Assembly: GCA_947044365.1 (NCBI GenBank)
Contig: OX345636.1
Span: 8,390,001 to 8,454,000 of the forward strand
Origin: Petrosia ficiformis
Taxonomy: Eukaryota > Porifera > Demospongiae > Haplosclerida > Petrosiidae
Direction of reading: 5' to 3'
Length of the DNA stretch: 64,000 nucleotides
A program made the position numbers and the translations under genes. The notes under the pieces are model-generated. The model was not told the DNA's origin. It saw only the letters and a list, made by a program, of their open reading frames with translations, and made no database searches. Each line of letters begins with the position of its first letter. The first letter of the stretch is position 1. Positions 22,436 through 35,965 of this stretch are shown here, in pieces.

Positions 22436-22740
22436 TATAGAGAGGGAAGGAGGGAGGGAGGGAGGGAGAGAGGAAAGGAGAGAGTGAGAGAGAGAGGTAG
22501 GGAGGGAGAGAGGGAAGGAGAGTGAAGGAGGGAGTCAGAGAGGGAAGGAGGGAGTCAGAGAGGGAGAAGAGTGTGAGAGAGGTGAGGAGAGAGCAAAAAG
22601 GGAGTGAGAGAAAGAGTGAGGGTAGAAGCGAGCGATGGAGAGGAAGGAGGGCTTGAGAGAGGAAGGGAGTGTAGGAGAGAGAAATGAGTGTGTTAGAGAA
22701 GGAGAGAGAAGGGAAGGTGTAAGAGGGATGGGGAGAGAAG
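22436..22740. repeat. Purine-rich (GGGA/GAGA)n stretch
   Basis: About 300 bp of almost pure A/G on the plus strand, inside an intron position of the calpain relic. Such runs can form triplex or slipped structures. Confidence 0.9.
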
Positions 22741-24213
22741 TTATGGCATCATTTTTTAAAATTGTATCCCATTCTCACAGACATGCAGTCTGCAGTGTTC
22801 TCTCTGGATGCCTGTCGCTCCATGATTGCTATGTTGGATGTAAGAATATATAATATACATGTACATGCAATTATAATAATAAAAATAGTAAAAATTACAC
22901 TGTTTTTATTATGCTTAAACGCTGATACTTATATCCAGTAATGGTGGTTGCTAACATATTTCTTCATTGTATATGTGGAAATTTTGACTCTTTGCTGTTC
23001 ACAGAGTATTGACAAATTAAATTTTGACGATTAGCACTTAAATTTCATTATGTGGGTGTGACTGAGCATGTATGTTTTACGTTTAAACAATATGCAGTTG
23101 TTCTGTTTATCACTGGAAGTACTTAGTAGTGGAAGGTGAGATAGATTGTGAGAACTGAGAAATGGAGACTACTACTTCTTGTTAGACACATTCCAAGGAA
23201 GATATCAACTTGTTGTATTGTATTTCTGAATGCGCATGTGTGAACTAATTGGCAAATTTTAATTTGATGGTTTCAACCCAAAACCACCTAACTGCCAAAT
23301 GACAAACCTCATCAATATTTCCACGTATACAGTATGTCATTTTATGTTTTTGTGTGATAATAGTAATAATTACATTCTTTTTTAAGAGGTTGACAAGAAT
23401 GGTACTCTCAATTTTGATGAATTCCAGAATTTGCTGGAGACCATTGCAAAATGGAAGGTATTGAAATATAATATCTTGATATACACTGAGCGATGTGATT
23501 GGTTAGTACTAAGTTTCAGTACTCTCTCTTATAGATTAAGTCCTAGCTCAAATGTTAAGTGTTTAAAGAACTAATATTGTACCTATTGTATCCTTGTCCT
23601 CAGAAAATGCTCATCACTTTAGTTTTGAATGACCAACAATCTTTTTACCTGCACCATTATCATATAATTATCCTTCCCATTTTTTGTGCGTGTGTCAAAT
23701 TTCAATCCATAGCTTCATTATTGATTTAAAATATAATCATGTATTAACCTTATGACATTAAACTATACACTATATTACATATAAATTCATCTCATCATAA
23801 GTTTGAGGACATAGTGAATGTGAACAGACTTTAGTTTATGTGTTACTGTTAGTGTATGTAGTACTGAAAATGGTTTTGATCTCCATGGTAACGGGTTATA
23901 TATTAAATTGTATACTGTTTTGCTTATAATATTTTTATAACACAATCTGTAGAAAATGTTAGAAAATGTTTTTCAAATTTGATCGTGATCGGTCTGGTAC
24001 TCTGGAAAAACAAGAAACCTACAATTGTATTCACTAAAACATGGATAGAGGGAGAGAAGAGAGCCTGGAAGATATTGCATGTGTATGTCTCATGAATCAG
24101 GATGGGATCAGTTGATTTGAAATACAAACCAAGTGTGAAGAGTGAGTTACATGTAGTTATGGTTCATATAATTAGAATTACCACATAATTTAGATATAAT
24201 GATGATGAGGTAT

Positions 24214-24252
<39 letters not shown>

Positions 24253-24864
24253 CAGAGTATTGATAAGTTTTGAAGCATGGGCCAAATTGGCTCAAAAATG
24301 GTTAGCATCTTATATACATGTAGTTACGTACATGTACATGTATGTAAACTATTATCAACTCGTATGTGTAGTTGTGTACTTTCAGGAGATATTTCAGTCT
24401 ACAACATAAATTATACATGTATACAGATAGTGCGTGTAATAAGATACACCTTTTTTTTACCACCCCAACCCCCTTTCAAATCAATTAGGTTTTTTTTATT
24501 CCCTACATGTAGAAGTACATGTACATGTACATGTAGCAATCAAGTACAGTAGACCCTCGCTAGCTTTGTACCCAAAGATCAAATTGATTTTAAAAATTGA
24601 TTACCAAGAAAAATGTGTTGGCACAGCATTTAATCAGATATCCACTGTAGCCGTGATAACATACCTCAACATTTTTTCCACAACATTATTTAAACATTTC
24701 TTCCTGAAACACTTTCCATTACATTATCTTTTTGTATAGTAATTGTATTGAAATTGCACATGTGATTATATTATTGAAAATCTATAAATGGAGGAATACA
24801 CATGTAAATTTACTGTTGAATTATGTCATTTCAGTGTATACTCTTACGTGCATGTAGCCAATGA

Positions 24865-25203
24865 AATTATGTATCCAGGATGAACAATCATTATGTTTTG
24901 TACATGTACTGTATACACCAAATTATATATCCAGGATGAACAATCATTATGTTTTGTACATGTACTGTATACACCAAATTATATATCCAGGATGAACAAT
25001 CATTATGTTTTGTACATGTACTGTATATACCAAATTATATATCCAGGATGAACAATCTTTATGTTTTGTACATGTACTGTATATACCAAATTATATATCC
25101 AGGATGAACAATCATTATGTTTTGTACATGTACTGTATACACCAAATTATATATCCAGGATGAACAATCATTATGTTTTGTACATGTACTGTATATACCA
25201 AAT
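24865..25203. repeat. Tandem repeat, 56 bp, 6 copies
   Basis: The units contain ATATCCAGGATGAACAATC and TTATGTTTTGTACATGTACT. They are nearly identical, with CACC/TACC variants. Confidence 0.95.
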
Positions 25204-25682
25204 TTCAGTGTAATTTATAGTTCTCTGCAGGTACAAACCTGTTTGTAGTATCTGCGAAAAATTGGTTTTGTTTACACAAAGCCGTATTGACACAATTAAC
25301 TAGGTAAGGGTGGGATTTATATCATAGTACATTGTATAGTACCATATATACTCTAATTATTTCATGTGCTTACTACGTATTATATTGTACTAAACTAGTT
25401 ACATGTAGCTAGTATATAGGCTAGGTATATGAATAGAGTTTATGTATTATAATACCATATATACTCTAATTATTTCATATGTACTAGACGTATACACACA
25501 CGTGTACATGAACGTGTGTGTGTGACTAACTGACTATACATATATGTGTATGTATGTATGTGTGTCTAACAATATGTTTTGGTATTGTGTTTACATGTAT
25601 GTGTGTATATGTAACTATGTGTACATCAGGATTGAGATAATGATAATTGTAATTGTAATTAATTAATTAGCCTTTTTGAGTA

Positions 25683-26132
25683 ATTGTAATGGTAATTTAA
25701 AATATGCAACTCTAATGGTAATTGTAATGGTAATGGTAATTTAACATATGTAACTCTAATGGTAATTGTAATGGTAATGGTAATTTAACATATGAAACTC
25801 TAATAGTAATTGTAATGGTAATGGTAATTTAACATATGTAACTCTAATGGTAATTGTAATGATAATGGTAATTTAACATATGTAACTCTAATGGTAATTG
25901 TAATGGTAATGGTAATTTAACATATGTAACTCTAATGGTAATTGTAATGGTAATGGTAATTTAATATATGTAACTCTAAAGGTAATTGTAATGGTAATGG
26001 TAATTTAACATATGAAACTCTAATAGTAATTGTAATGATAATGGTAATTTAACATATGTAACTCTAATGGTAATTGTAATGGTAATGGTAATGGTAATGG
26101 TAATTTAACATATGTAACTCTAATGGTAATTC
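25683..26132. repeat. Tandem repeat, 44 bp, about 10 copies
   Basis: The unit is built from GGTAAT words: TAATGGTAATTGTAATGG, TAATGGTAATTTAACATATG and AACTC. One unit has two extra GGTAAT steps. Confidence 0.95.
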
Positions 26133-26459
26133 ATTTTATGAAGTACTTGAGGTATAATCACTCAATTACTAAATGCACTACTTGACTGAAAGTTCATGAC
26201 AACTGATTATCTCGAATTTTCACAGCTGCTTCTTGCATGAACTTTGGTCAGTATATTCAGCGTAACTCAGCATATTCTATAGCTATGGGCACATGTCATC
26301 TCCAAGTGTAGAATCATTTTCAATTTAGCACGACAGAAAATATTCAACAATGTCGTTTATTGCCAAAACACTTTGAATCATTACTATTCTTAAAAAGTAA
26401 TTGTAATGATAATTAATTTGTTAGTATAGTAATTGACCCCAATCCTGGTGTACATGCAG

Positions 26460-26630
26460 TGCATGTGTGTACATGTACATGTTTGTGACTACATGTATAT
26501 GTGTGTATATGAGTGACTATACTTACTATACATGTAGTAAATGTGTGTGTCACTGTATGTACAGTACATGTATATGTGACTATACATATACCATAATACA
26601 TGTCTGTGTGTATGTTACTATATATACATA
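26460..26630. repeat. Degenerate TG/TACATG minisatellite, left part
   Basis: Same composition as 27225-28045 (CATGTATATGTGACTATACA). The insertion at 26632-27215 interrupts the array. Confidence 0.8.
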
Positions 26631-26631
26631 T

Positions 26632-27215
26632 CAGTGGTGGATTTGGAAATTGAAGAAGGAAATTTCTAAAAACAAAACAGCACATGAAGTGCACCGAATT
26701 TTTATCATTAACTATTCATGAGGGGTGTGGTCAATACATTTTGTAATCACACCTACCTCTGTCGGGCATGACTATAACTTTATCGGGACAGTTAGGAAAG
26801 GTATGCAAACTTACTATACGTTAATAACTTGGCGCTAGCTATCATGATTTATTATACTAAATGTTTGATGAAACGCGAGCATCAGATTCACAAGCAGACT
26901 GAGTGTGAGACTTTATAGCAGTCATGACTACGGCTTTGCCCATCAGCAATCTTCAAATTCAGTTGCATCAGACTTTTACAGACTAGCAACATTATTACTG
27001 AAGTACACATGTAGTACAATCATAGGTACATGTGTATATAGTTATTTATGTACTTATCATCTTTACTAAGTTCTCTTAGAAGCACAATGCTCCTATTGTT
27101 ATATTACGAAATGCTGGTGGGCGTGGCACACAGACTTTTTCTATCAATTTTTTCAAAACATGATTTGAAAGGGGGTTTTCGTAGAAACCGAAGAAACCCC
27201 CTAGATCCACCACTG
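26632..27215. mobile_element. hAT-like MITE inserted in a minisatellite
   Basis: The ends are inverted: CAGTGGTGGATTTGG on the left, and on the right the reverse complement of CAGTGGTGGATCTAGG. The CAGTGGTGG terminus resembles hAT elements. A clean 8-bp target duplication was not seen because the flanks are TACATA-rich. A second purine block (GAAGAAGGAAATT / GGGTTTCTTCGG) lies just inside each end. No transposase. Confidence 0.65.
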
Positions 27216-27224
27216 CATTTACAG

Positions 27225-28045
27225 TAATACATGTATGTGACTATACATGTACATACATGTACACAGTAGTACATGTGTGTATATGTGACTATACATATGC
27301 AATAATACATGTGTACATGTATGTGTGTATATGTGTCTATACAAATACAGTAGTACACTTGTACATGTGTGTGCGTGTGACCAGACATATACATGATGTA
27401 CCTTAGTACACATGTGTGTGTATGTGTCTATGCATATACAAACTGTACACTATACAGTGTACATGTATGTGTGTGACTATACATATACAGTACAATGTAG
27501 TACATGTGTATATGTGACTATAAATATATAGTAGTACATGTGTGTATATGTGACTATACATATACAGTAGTACTTGTGTGTATGTGACTGTACATATACA
27601 GTAGTACATGTGTGTATGTGTGACTATACATATACAGTAGTACATGTGTGTGTATGTGACTATACGTATACAGTAGTACATGTGTGTATGTGACTATACG
27701 TATACAGTAGTACATGTGTGTGTATGTGACTATACATATACAGTAGTACATGTGAGCATGTGACTATACATATACAGTAGTACATGTGTGTGTATGTGAC
27801 TATACATATACAGTAGTACATACACTGTGACTGTACATCTACCACTTGTGTATACATGTATGTATGTGTGAGTATACTTATAGTACATGTGAGACTGTAA
27901 TTATACATCATACACATGTATGTGTATTTGTGTGTGTGACTTTATACGTATAGTACATACATGTATGTGTGTATGTGTGACTATATTATGTATATTATGA
28001 TATACTTACATGTATGTGTATGTATGTGTACATGTACATGTATAT
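27225..28045. repeat. Minisatellite, about 36 bp, more than 20 degenerate copies
   Basis: The unit is of the GTGACTATACATATACAG / TAGTACATGTGTGTGTAT type. Because the unit is a multiple of three, the minus strand shows several Tyr/His/Cys-rich false frames. Confidence 0.9.
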
Positions 28046-28169
28046 AATGTGTCCATTAGTAATAATCATATGTGATAATCATATCGTCTAAATATTATGG
28101 AGTGCCGTTTGCGTCAAACTTATTCGCGTCTCCCGACTCAAACAACATGGATGATAACCCTAATGATCC

Positions 28170-28345
28170 CAAGGCCTAAACTGGGGGGCTCCGCCCCCCC
28201 AGACCCCCCAGTTAAAGATGTCGGATATACTACATGTATATCCGATATCTGATATCATATCGGATGTCGGATATAGTATATCGGATATAGTATATCGGAC
28301 ATCTGATATGATATTGGATGTCGGATATAGTATATCAGAAGGGGT
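28170..28345. repeat. G/C hairpin followed by TCGGATATA repeats
   Basis: CTGGGGGGCTCCGCCCCCCC forms a strong stem with further C runs. After it, TCGGATATAGTATATCGGA and TATCCGATATCTGATATC words repeat in both orientations, about 10 in 130 bp. The G/C block resembles the C-rich blocks in the two CAG-ended elements, so it may be a transposon end. Confidence 0.7.
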
Positions 28346-28639
28346 AATAATGGAGCAGCCAACACAAAACGATTTTGACTCATTTGGCACCCAATAAAAT
28401 ATTGCCATATCATGGTCACAAAAATAATAATTATTGTCCCATAAATTAAGGTGTTCAGTACCATTACATCTACATGTAAATCAGTTTTCAACACTGTTTA
28501 GTCAACAAATAATAGGTATCAGTTTGATTGTTGAATGAAATCTACCTGTACATCTATATGTAAGGTAGCCAATATTTGTGATACATGCACAGACAATAAT
28601 CATATTTTCATAATCACCCATCCCTAATTATAACTATTA

Positions 28640-29120
28640 ATTATTAGGTATTACCTCATGAGTACAATAGTCATTATAACTATTAGGTACTTACCTCATG
28701 AGTACAATAGTCATTAAAACTATTAATTATATTAGGTACTTACCTCATGAGTACAATAGTCATTATAACTATTAGGTACTTACCTCATGAGTATAATAGT
28801 CATTATAACTATTAATTATTAGGTACTTACCTCATGAGTATAATAGTCATTAGAACTATTAAGTACTTACTTCATGAGTACAATAGTCATTAGAACTATT
28901 AGGTACTTACCTCATGAGTACAATAGTCATTAGAACTATTAGTACTTACCTCATGAGTATAATAGTCATTATAACTATTAATTATTAGGTACTTACCTCA
29001 TGAGTACAATAGTCATTATAACTATTAATTATTAGGTACTTACCTCATGAGTACAATAGTCATTATAACTATTAATTATATTAGGTACTTACCTCATGAG
29101 TACAATAGTCATTAGAATTC
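28640..29120. repeat. Tandem repeat, 38-50 bp, about 11 copies
   Basis: The units contain AGGTACTTACCTCATGAG and TACAATAGTCATTATAACTA, with a variable TTAATTATTA spacer. Each unit has an AGGTACTTACCT palindrome. Confidence 0.9.
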
Positions 29121-29289
29121 CCAAGATTTCAGATTACATTGTACATGCAATAATAATTATGTCATCTTCTGAGTGTAGTGAGTGTGCTATCCCAGGGAAA
29201 ACATCCCCTCTCTTTTGTATGTAATATGAAACACTACACATTACACAACTTCACACATACCTAACACACACTTATATACCTACCACAAT

Positions 29290-29365
29290 TATACTCTCTC
29301 TCTCTCTCTCACTCTCACTCTCTCTCTCTATCTCACTCTCACTCTCCTTCTCTCTCTCTATTTCA
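29290..29365. repeat. (TC)n microsatellite
   Basis: CT/CTCTAT run ending TATTTCAG, which resembles a splice acceptor. No coding frame follows. Confidence 0.85.
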
Positions 29366-30204
29366 GGTTGAAGCAGTCGCAAAGAACTGAGAACGTTAAC
29401 ACCAGTAATAAAAATTGATGTTTATTTTTTTCATAATAGTTTTTATTATTAATTTTATAAATTATAAATTATGAAGCCAGAATGACATTCAACTGTCAAG
29501 ACCAGTTTCCAGCCCCACCATGTTTGTATACATGGAGCTATCCAATCAAGAGCTATATGTATGCAGTAATTATTACTTAAGAAGACCACCTATAGTTGAA
29601 TAATCCATTTATAACGTTTTGTGTGTGTATGTAGTACATGTTTCATTAACATGCAAGTGCATTTGAAAGACAATAAGCAGAAACTTGAGAAGCACTTTGA
29701 TCATACTATATATATAAATTATATACACTATATAGGCTGTGGCTATATATATACTGGCCAATAATTATTAGTAAAAATCCAATACACATGGATGAACATA
29801 CAGCTCTGAACTTAGAACACACAATCACATCAAAATGTTGAACTTATAGTCCTGCTCTATGGACCAAAGTGGAAACTCCCAATCCTGTTGTGTTTACACA
29901 CATACACAAAAAAACTAAATGCACAAAAAAAAACGACAGTCCAAGATCAAAAATACAACCTTACACTTATGTAGGATGAAATTATAGCACCCATGTGTGG
30001 TTCACACCACAAGATTGTGACATAGCTGTCATACCATAAGTTGATCCAAGTTATGGTACAATGAAATCCTGCTTGCAACACCAATTGTATGTATTCAAAA
30101 TGAGTGTGCATGTAAATTAAATTTAAAACACATTCATATGTCAATTGCAGTTTGCAAACACTCTTCTACAAGTAATGTTATACACTGAAATTAAAGACCT
30201 ATAA

Positions 30205-31155
30205 GATGTTGCAAGATTTAAACAAGTGTAGTTATAAAGACAGTAAAATCATGCAATTTATATTTCAGATTAAGAAGGCCTCTAAGTGCATAAGATCCGC
30301 AATACCTGGAATTTGGACATTTACTATCATTATTTAATGCGTGCCCAAGTGTATAATTATATACATTACCAAACTGTCATTGTGGAGAATTGTATTATCA
30401 TGAAGATACTTCAATGAATCTTTAGTAGCAAATTAGATTCAAGACCTTGAGGATCATTGTGTTGTGATTTTTTAAAAGGAATATGACATCCCATATAGTA
30501 GATGAGTTTCATGATCTGTAATTCCATCCATTATAGGCAGGGAAGATTCAAGTAAAATAGTTTAGATGACAATACATCATCTTAAGGAAACACTGCAGTC
30601 AGTTCCTTATCATAGGGAAACACTTTATACATACATCTAAATGTGATGGCATATAACCACTACTTACAACACTTTGCAGAAACAATTTAAATCATCTTAA
30701 AATGTTACTATTATATATACCTAATCCTTCTAAGAGTTTTTTAGTGTGGGGATTGTGTTATCCCTACAGATTTCAGTGTGTGGGTGCTGTTAAGAAACTA
30801 TGAATACTTATAACATGTTACAAGATTTAGTTAAAAAAGACAATAACTTGATAATAATTAAATCATGCAAAAATGAAGTAATTCAGCTGAAGAAAGTCTC
30901 CTAGTAGTTAGTGTATAAGTACGGGTAACACAGTAATCCATAGGATGCAATACTTAGAATTTGGAAAAAATTAATTATCTAGCTACAACGCTTTCCAAAT
31001 TAAATCATCTCTGTATTAAATTGTTACTATAATTATTATTGAAATGATGCATTTGTTCCAGATTATGAAAAGGGATACCTTATCCTTATAATAGTTTTTT
31101 AGTGTGGGGATTGTGTTATCCCTACAGATTTCAGAGTGTGGGTGCTGTTAATCAA
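30205..31155. repeat. Diverged tandem duplication, about 360-bp spacing
   Basis: AGTTTTTTAGTGTGGGGATT with the following TTATCCCTACAGATTTCAG and GTGGGTGCTGTTAA occurs at about 30737 and 31095. The preceding ACAAGATTTA..ATCATGCAA blocks also repeat, at 30209 and 30820. No gene was recognised. Confidence 0.7.
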
Positions 31156-31979
31156 CTATCTGGGAAAATATTTTCAAAGACTATAACCATCAGTGTCATG
31201 ATGATGCAGTGATAGAGAGATATCAGCCAGATGACACAACTCAGAAACACATAGCTAAATGGTCTCCTGATAATAGTGAAGGGATAACTAACACTCTTTC
31301 GAAGAAGGAGTTCACGAGAGAACATCAGTAGTAATAATTTTACTGATGAAGGTAAATTCTCAAAGTATATTTTCTGATACCTCTCTTCCTTGAAACACTT
31401 TAGTAACAATTGAAATCTATGTTTCAAACACTCAAAATATAAATTTACAAAATATTCTCTTATTCAAATTTCATATTTTAGTTTCCAGCCCGAAATTTAA
31501 AAGTTAAAGAAGGAGTAATGTCTATCTCACAGCTATTACATAACTAGTTGCTAAATATTCTATTTTCGTGACTAATTATTATTATTATTATCACCAAAAT
31601 TATACAACTCAGATAAGATGTATGACTGAGTCGAATGAGTTTAAGGAGTTGATTGCTGAAGGTACAAAGAAGTTAGAGTGAAGGAAAATTAGATGGAGTA
31701 GTCGAACAGTATATAGGCAAATGTAGTAAAAATGTAGGCACCACAGTGATTTTGGATATGGAATCCTCTCTTTCATAATTTGTCTCTGACTCAACAAACA
31801 AATCAATGCAGGCAGACATTTTAGTTGGCAGTAACACCATTGCTTACCATGTCTGTAGCCATAGATAAAGCATCATCCAGTGTATGTATGGTGATTGATT
31901 TTTGATGATTTGTGTGTTAGAGGCTGCAAACTTTCTCTAAAGATATGGTCTCTTTCTGTCATCCTGTCCTTCAAAAACA

Positions 31980-32680
31980 CAACCAATCTGTTTGCTTATC
32001 CATCTTTCCTCTCTATTTTAACTGATATAAAATCTTCAAATTCTTCCAAAGAAGATGTGCTTCAGTAGTGTTTCGTTTATATTGTGCCATGGTTGCTGTT
32101 TTCAGATCTTTATCATCCAAGTTAGCAGGAAGGAAACATTTCAGAACTGCCTTGATAGTACTACATATTTTAGCAAGTGGAATCTGTTCTGCTAATAAAA
32201 TATAATGCAACTTTCGAGTCGTTGTCAAGTATTGCTTACCACCACCTTTTGTTTTATTGCTAAATCATTCATCAAAAATGTCAAATGATGGACGATGCAG
32301 CTGTAATGGTAGATATTTCTTTTTGAACAAAAAGGCAATGCTTTAGATAACTGATCTATATTAGATAACTGAAAAGCTAAACTGATCTCTGCAGGTAGAC
32401 CTCCTACCTGCAGAGATCAGTCCACCTTTTTCGAGATCTCGTGCTTGCTTTTTCATTTCATCACATTACCCGCAATTTCACTGCTCTCAAATGTATTGTC
32501 AACTTCTGAACTTGTTCAGTACATTCTTTTCCTTCAACTTGCATTGCTTTCACTTGATGTTCCCCTAAGCCAAAGCTCACCACTGAGAATTGATGTTGCA
32601 AGCCTTTCAATAATTCAGTGAGCATTATCAGAGCGGAAACTTCTTGTTTATAAATGCACGTCAATGGCAACATAAAATTT
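31980..32680 (-). pseudogene. Decayed open frame, family unknown
   Basis: On the minus strand about 70 codons (32228-32013) look coding: a KLHYILLAEQIP segment, AKICSTIKAVLKCFLPANL and a TTEAHLLWKNLKILYQL end. Upstream in the same frame, SFDIFDE is followed by a stop where Trp (one base different) would fit, then FSNKTKGGGKQYL. A second run (32673-32461) may be another part. I do not recognise the family. A dead transposable-element gene or a dead host gene are both possible. Confidence 0.35.
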
Positions 32681-33555
32681 TCTAATGGCCATTTTTGTTG
32701 ATGAGCATGTTTAATGACATACTTACCTCCAGCGTTTCTAATTCGAGGAATCCATTCTTTACTTCAGTAAAATACGAGGGGTGAGCCTCAAAGCTTACTT
32801 TCACCTCTTACAGATGGCCTTGTTGGTGCAGCAATACATTTTACCGTGTTATACCACTGCTTCTGACATCCTAATAATCACATGAGGATAAGCATGCTGT
32901 AATTTGGCACACATTCATAGTGTGAACAATCCTCTGACACTTCAAGTAGGTCATCATATGTACGATTTGTGTTACCTGTACAGGTTGAAATGATGCAAAA
33001 AAGTAGGGGAACAATACAACTGTGTTGCATGTATACCTGATGCCATTTCTTTGCCATTAAACTACCAAAACAAGATCAAACTTAGTAACCAAGGAAGAAT
33101 GTAACAGGAAAGAAGAGTAGAAAATCATATAACAAACAGCTCACTGGAAGTCATTCAAAATGGCGTATACAACAAAAAGATTGCCCACCCAGGCAGCAAA
33201 GTATATGTCTACTACCATTGGACATAACACAAAACTTCAGCATAATAGCATGCTTTCTCCAAACTTCTCATGTGGTCAAAAGCACGAGCAGAAACCACTT
33301 TCCTGCACTTATCTGTTGAAAAAGGAGTTGAAGCTGTGCTAACGTTTTTGTGTTGCATTTAGAATCTCTCCAGTAACTCAATCATGCATTTAAAATTTTA
33401 GTGATTGATGTCATAAATCTTCAGTGATCAATTTCCTTTGAATTTGATTTAGTTGGCAGAAATGATAAAAATTATAAATCCTAAATTTGGGTCTGCAACT
33501 GATGTAGTGATTGTAGTACATGTTTCAAACTCCAAACATTCGCTTAATCAACGTA

Positions 33556-33803
33556 TACCTTAAGGCCACCATACAATAGGCAACATTGTTGCCAGCAACA
33601 TGACACAACAGCTATAGTGTTACTGAAATGTTGCCTAATGTATGGTGGTCTTTATTCCCTTGATCTTTCTGGCAACAAGAAATAGGGACTTGCTCTATTT
33701 TCTGGCAACACGTTGCTGTTTGCCTGCAATAGGCAACATTTAAACATACACTGGACAACATTGCTGCAGCAACACTGTTGCCTAGTGTATGGTGGCAATT
33801 ATC
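33556..33803. mobile_element. Fold-back element with CCACCATACA ends
   Basis: It begins GCCACCATACAATAGGCAAC and ends TTGCCTAGTGTATGGTGGC, the same word inverted. A third copy (TTGCCTAATGTATGGTGG) sits at 33632-33649. Internal GGCAACA words repeat in both directions. Non-coding MITE-like element. Confidence 0.7.
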
Positions 33804-34382
33804 CAGCCCCACCCTATTATTACTGCAGAACTAGAACTAGAAGAATTCGACCTAAGGCGGGTGTGACGTCAGTATACGTTTGATGTAAGGATCGCAAGCA
33901 TGTTCCTGCTGTTCTTGTTACTTTGGTTCTTTCTCCTGTCCTCTCTACCCCAGTGGAGGTGCCATCTTATGAAGCTAGAATTACCCTTCCAGGAGGTGCA
34001 GAACAAGTAATATCGATAAGAGAGCTATGACTGTCATCCAGATAATATAGTAACGTGAACCATTTTGAGTAGAATATCATCAGTATTTGGTGGCAGAGGT
34101 GAGCTGGGACTTCAACTTGGGAAGAAGATTGTCTGAAGAAGTAAGTCATGATTACATAATGCTTTTTTGTTCAGTAATACATAATATAATCTCAAGTTAG
34201 TATAATAATAATTATAATAATTATATAACTGAACTACTACAACATTAAACTCTACATAATTATAGTGACATTATGATATTAATTATTATGGGTCTTAGGG
34301 CTATTCCTGTAATTGCTTCCTGCGTCGTATAATTAATTTACATTTATGTTCGTATCATTTACGTGAGTATTCACTGTATAAG

Positions 34383-34655
34383 TAGTTAAGGAAGTTACAT
34401 CATTCCTGGGACCTCGTTCAATTGGTATGTGAAAGAGTATGTGCTTGAGCGACAGACCAGCAGGAGGATTCAGGAAGAATGTAAAACTGCTAATAATTGT
34501 TGTATATAGCAGAGAAACAGAGATCTGTGTGCTTAAGACTGCAATTACACTTACTTCTTTGGGTCCTAGTTTTTTAGTACACAGAAAGGTAGAGACACTA
34601 GTGCCATCAGCAATGATTCATACTTAGTAATCACAAAGCAATTATAGGGATATCA
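34383..34655. mobile_element. Divergent AATCATAGGGAT-family copy
   Basis: It shares AAGGAAGTTACATCATTCC, the CTTGAG..AGACCAGCAGGA block and AAAGCAATTATAGGGATA with other copies. It is closest to 35966-36368. Confidence 0.55.
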
Positions 34656-35965
34656 ATATATCTTGTTATTATTCTTTACACTATACAATATCTATAATAG
34701 AGAGATGTTTGGATATATAATGAGTATCAGAGAGTACGATAGTACTCTCTATGTAGGGATGGCACCAAAAAAATGGACGCCCACACATTTCAATTGCAAG
34801 TGATGAGCTGAAATCTCTGGTAATATATACAAATACACACATACCTATTCATATCTAGTGTTTTTATGACTACCAACACCTTCTAGATGGCCAAACATTG
34901 TCGTTAAGGTAGAGAACCGGCAAAATCTTCATCATATTATTATTATTATTTTCAGACAAATCATTTTTTTGTTTGTTGAAATATCACAATGATTCTAGCA
35001 CCATTCCAGTCACATTTATAGTAAAATTCTGGTCTACAAGTATCGAGATGATATCTACAGATGAAAGAAGACAGTCTCAACGACTACAAAGATTTGATCT
35101 CGAATTGGACGCCATTTTCCTAAGTGGAATTTAATTACGCATGCGCATTCGTTTACTCGGCACATGGAAGCTGAAATGCTTGTTGCATTGGCATATATAG
35201 TGATAAAATTTGTGACCAAATACATTCTTATAATTATAATAATTATTAATATTAAAGCCATTGTATAATAATATTGTATACTATGATAACCACTGGAATA
35301 CTGAATGGTTGACACAGTGACTGACACTACTTCTTGTAGGATGGCAGACAGTGCTGCATGTAAGTGAAATAGAGAATATACATCATCTGTAAGTAAAAGA
35401 GAATGATAATATGTCTATATTTTAATCAATGTTGTACCAAATTATGTGTTTATATAATCTGGATGAGATGAATAAACATACTTATTGAATACATCTGACT
35501 TTTAAAACAGGATATACATCATCATAAAGGTAGTGAGTGTGTCAAGTGACTGTTAATAGATATTTTCTCAGGTATAACTAAACTGTTAATGTTAATATCA
35601 AAGCAACTTATATATTCTGATAGTGTAATACACACAAAAAAATATTATCTTGTCTGAGAAAATCTACCAGTAAACAGTCACTGATTATTCATTACATATA
35701 TAATTATATATATGAAATATGATATTATATTTCAGTAAATGAAGTTTAAAATATTGTCAATTGACTGTAGTAGTAGAATCCAGAAAATGGTGTTGAATAC
35801 ATCAAAACTAATAAGACATATTCAGACAATGAGTGTTTGAGTTTAAAATTATATTGCATTCACATTTTAAATGTCTATTTATGACTCATAGAGATGGCTT
35901 CCAACAGTTTTGAACTGTAATAATTTGTTAAATGTTTGTGACTACACATACATATGTGAACATAG
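34656..35965. other. No gene seen
   Basis: A+T-rich DNA. A start-codon-like piece on the plus strand (35341-35359, ATGGCAGACAGTGCTGCAT before GTAAGT) could be a tiny first exon, but nothing downstream supports it. Confidence 0.35.

Larger units (their letters stand above)
19693..24037 (+). pseudogene. Calpain relic: end of protease core, C2-like domain, penta-EF-hand
   Basis: Calpains are calcium-dependent cysteine proteases. Exon-like pieces on the plus strand, mostly with good GT..AG borders and matching phases: 19693-19810 (GEFWMSYEDFIKHFT, end of the protease core), 21563-21771 (C2-like domain with FVLPCAFKPGEEGDFLW), 21829-21877, 22323-22425, 22781-22839, 23389-23457 (EF-hand VDKNGTLNFDEF) and 23963-24034 (EF-hand FDRDRSGTLEKQE). 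It is probably dead. The catalytic exons are replaced by a satellite. A one-base deletion after HFT hits a stop at 19811. No exon bridges to the C2-like domain. The last EF-hand stops at 24035, and a DGIS-stop-FEI remnant follows. The intact phases in the middle suggest recent loss. Confidence 0.75.

Noticed and set aside
26413..27917. Tyr/His/Cys-rich small proteins
   Set aside because: Translations of a TG/TACATG minisatellite with a period that is a multiple of three.
24865..29120. Regular repeats as CRISPR arrays
   Set aside because: The units are contiguous tandem repeats without unique spacers, and the DNA is eukaryotic.
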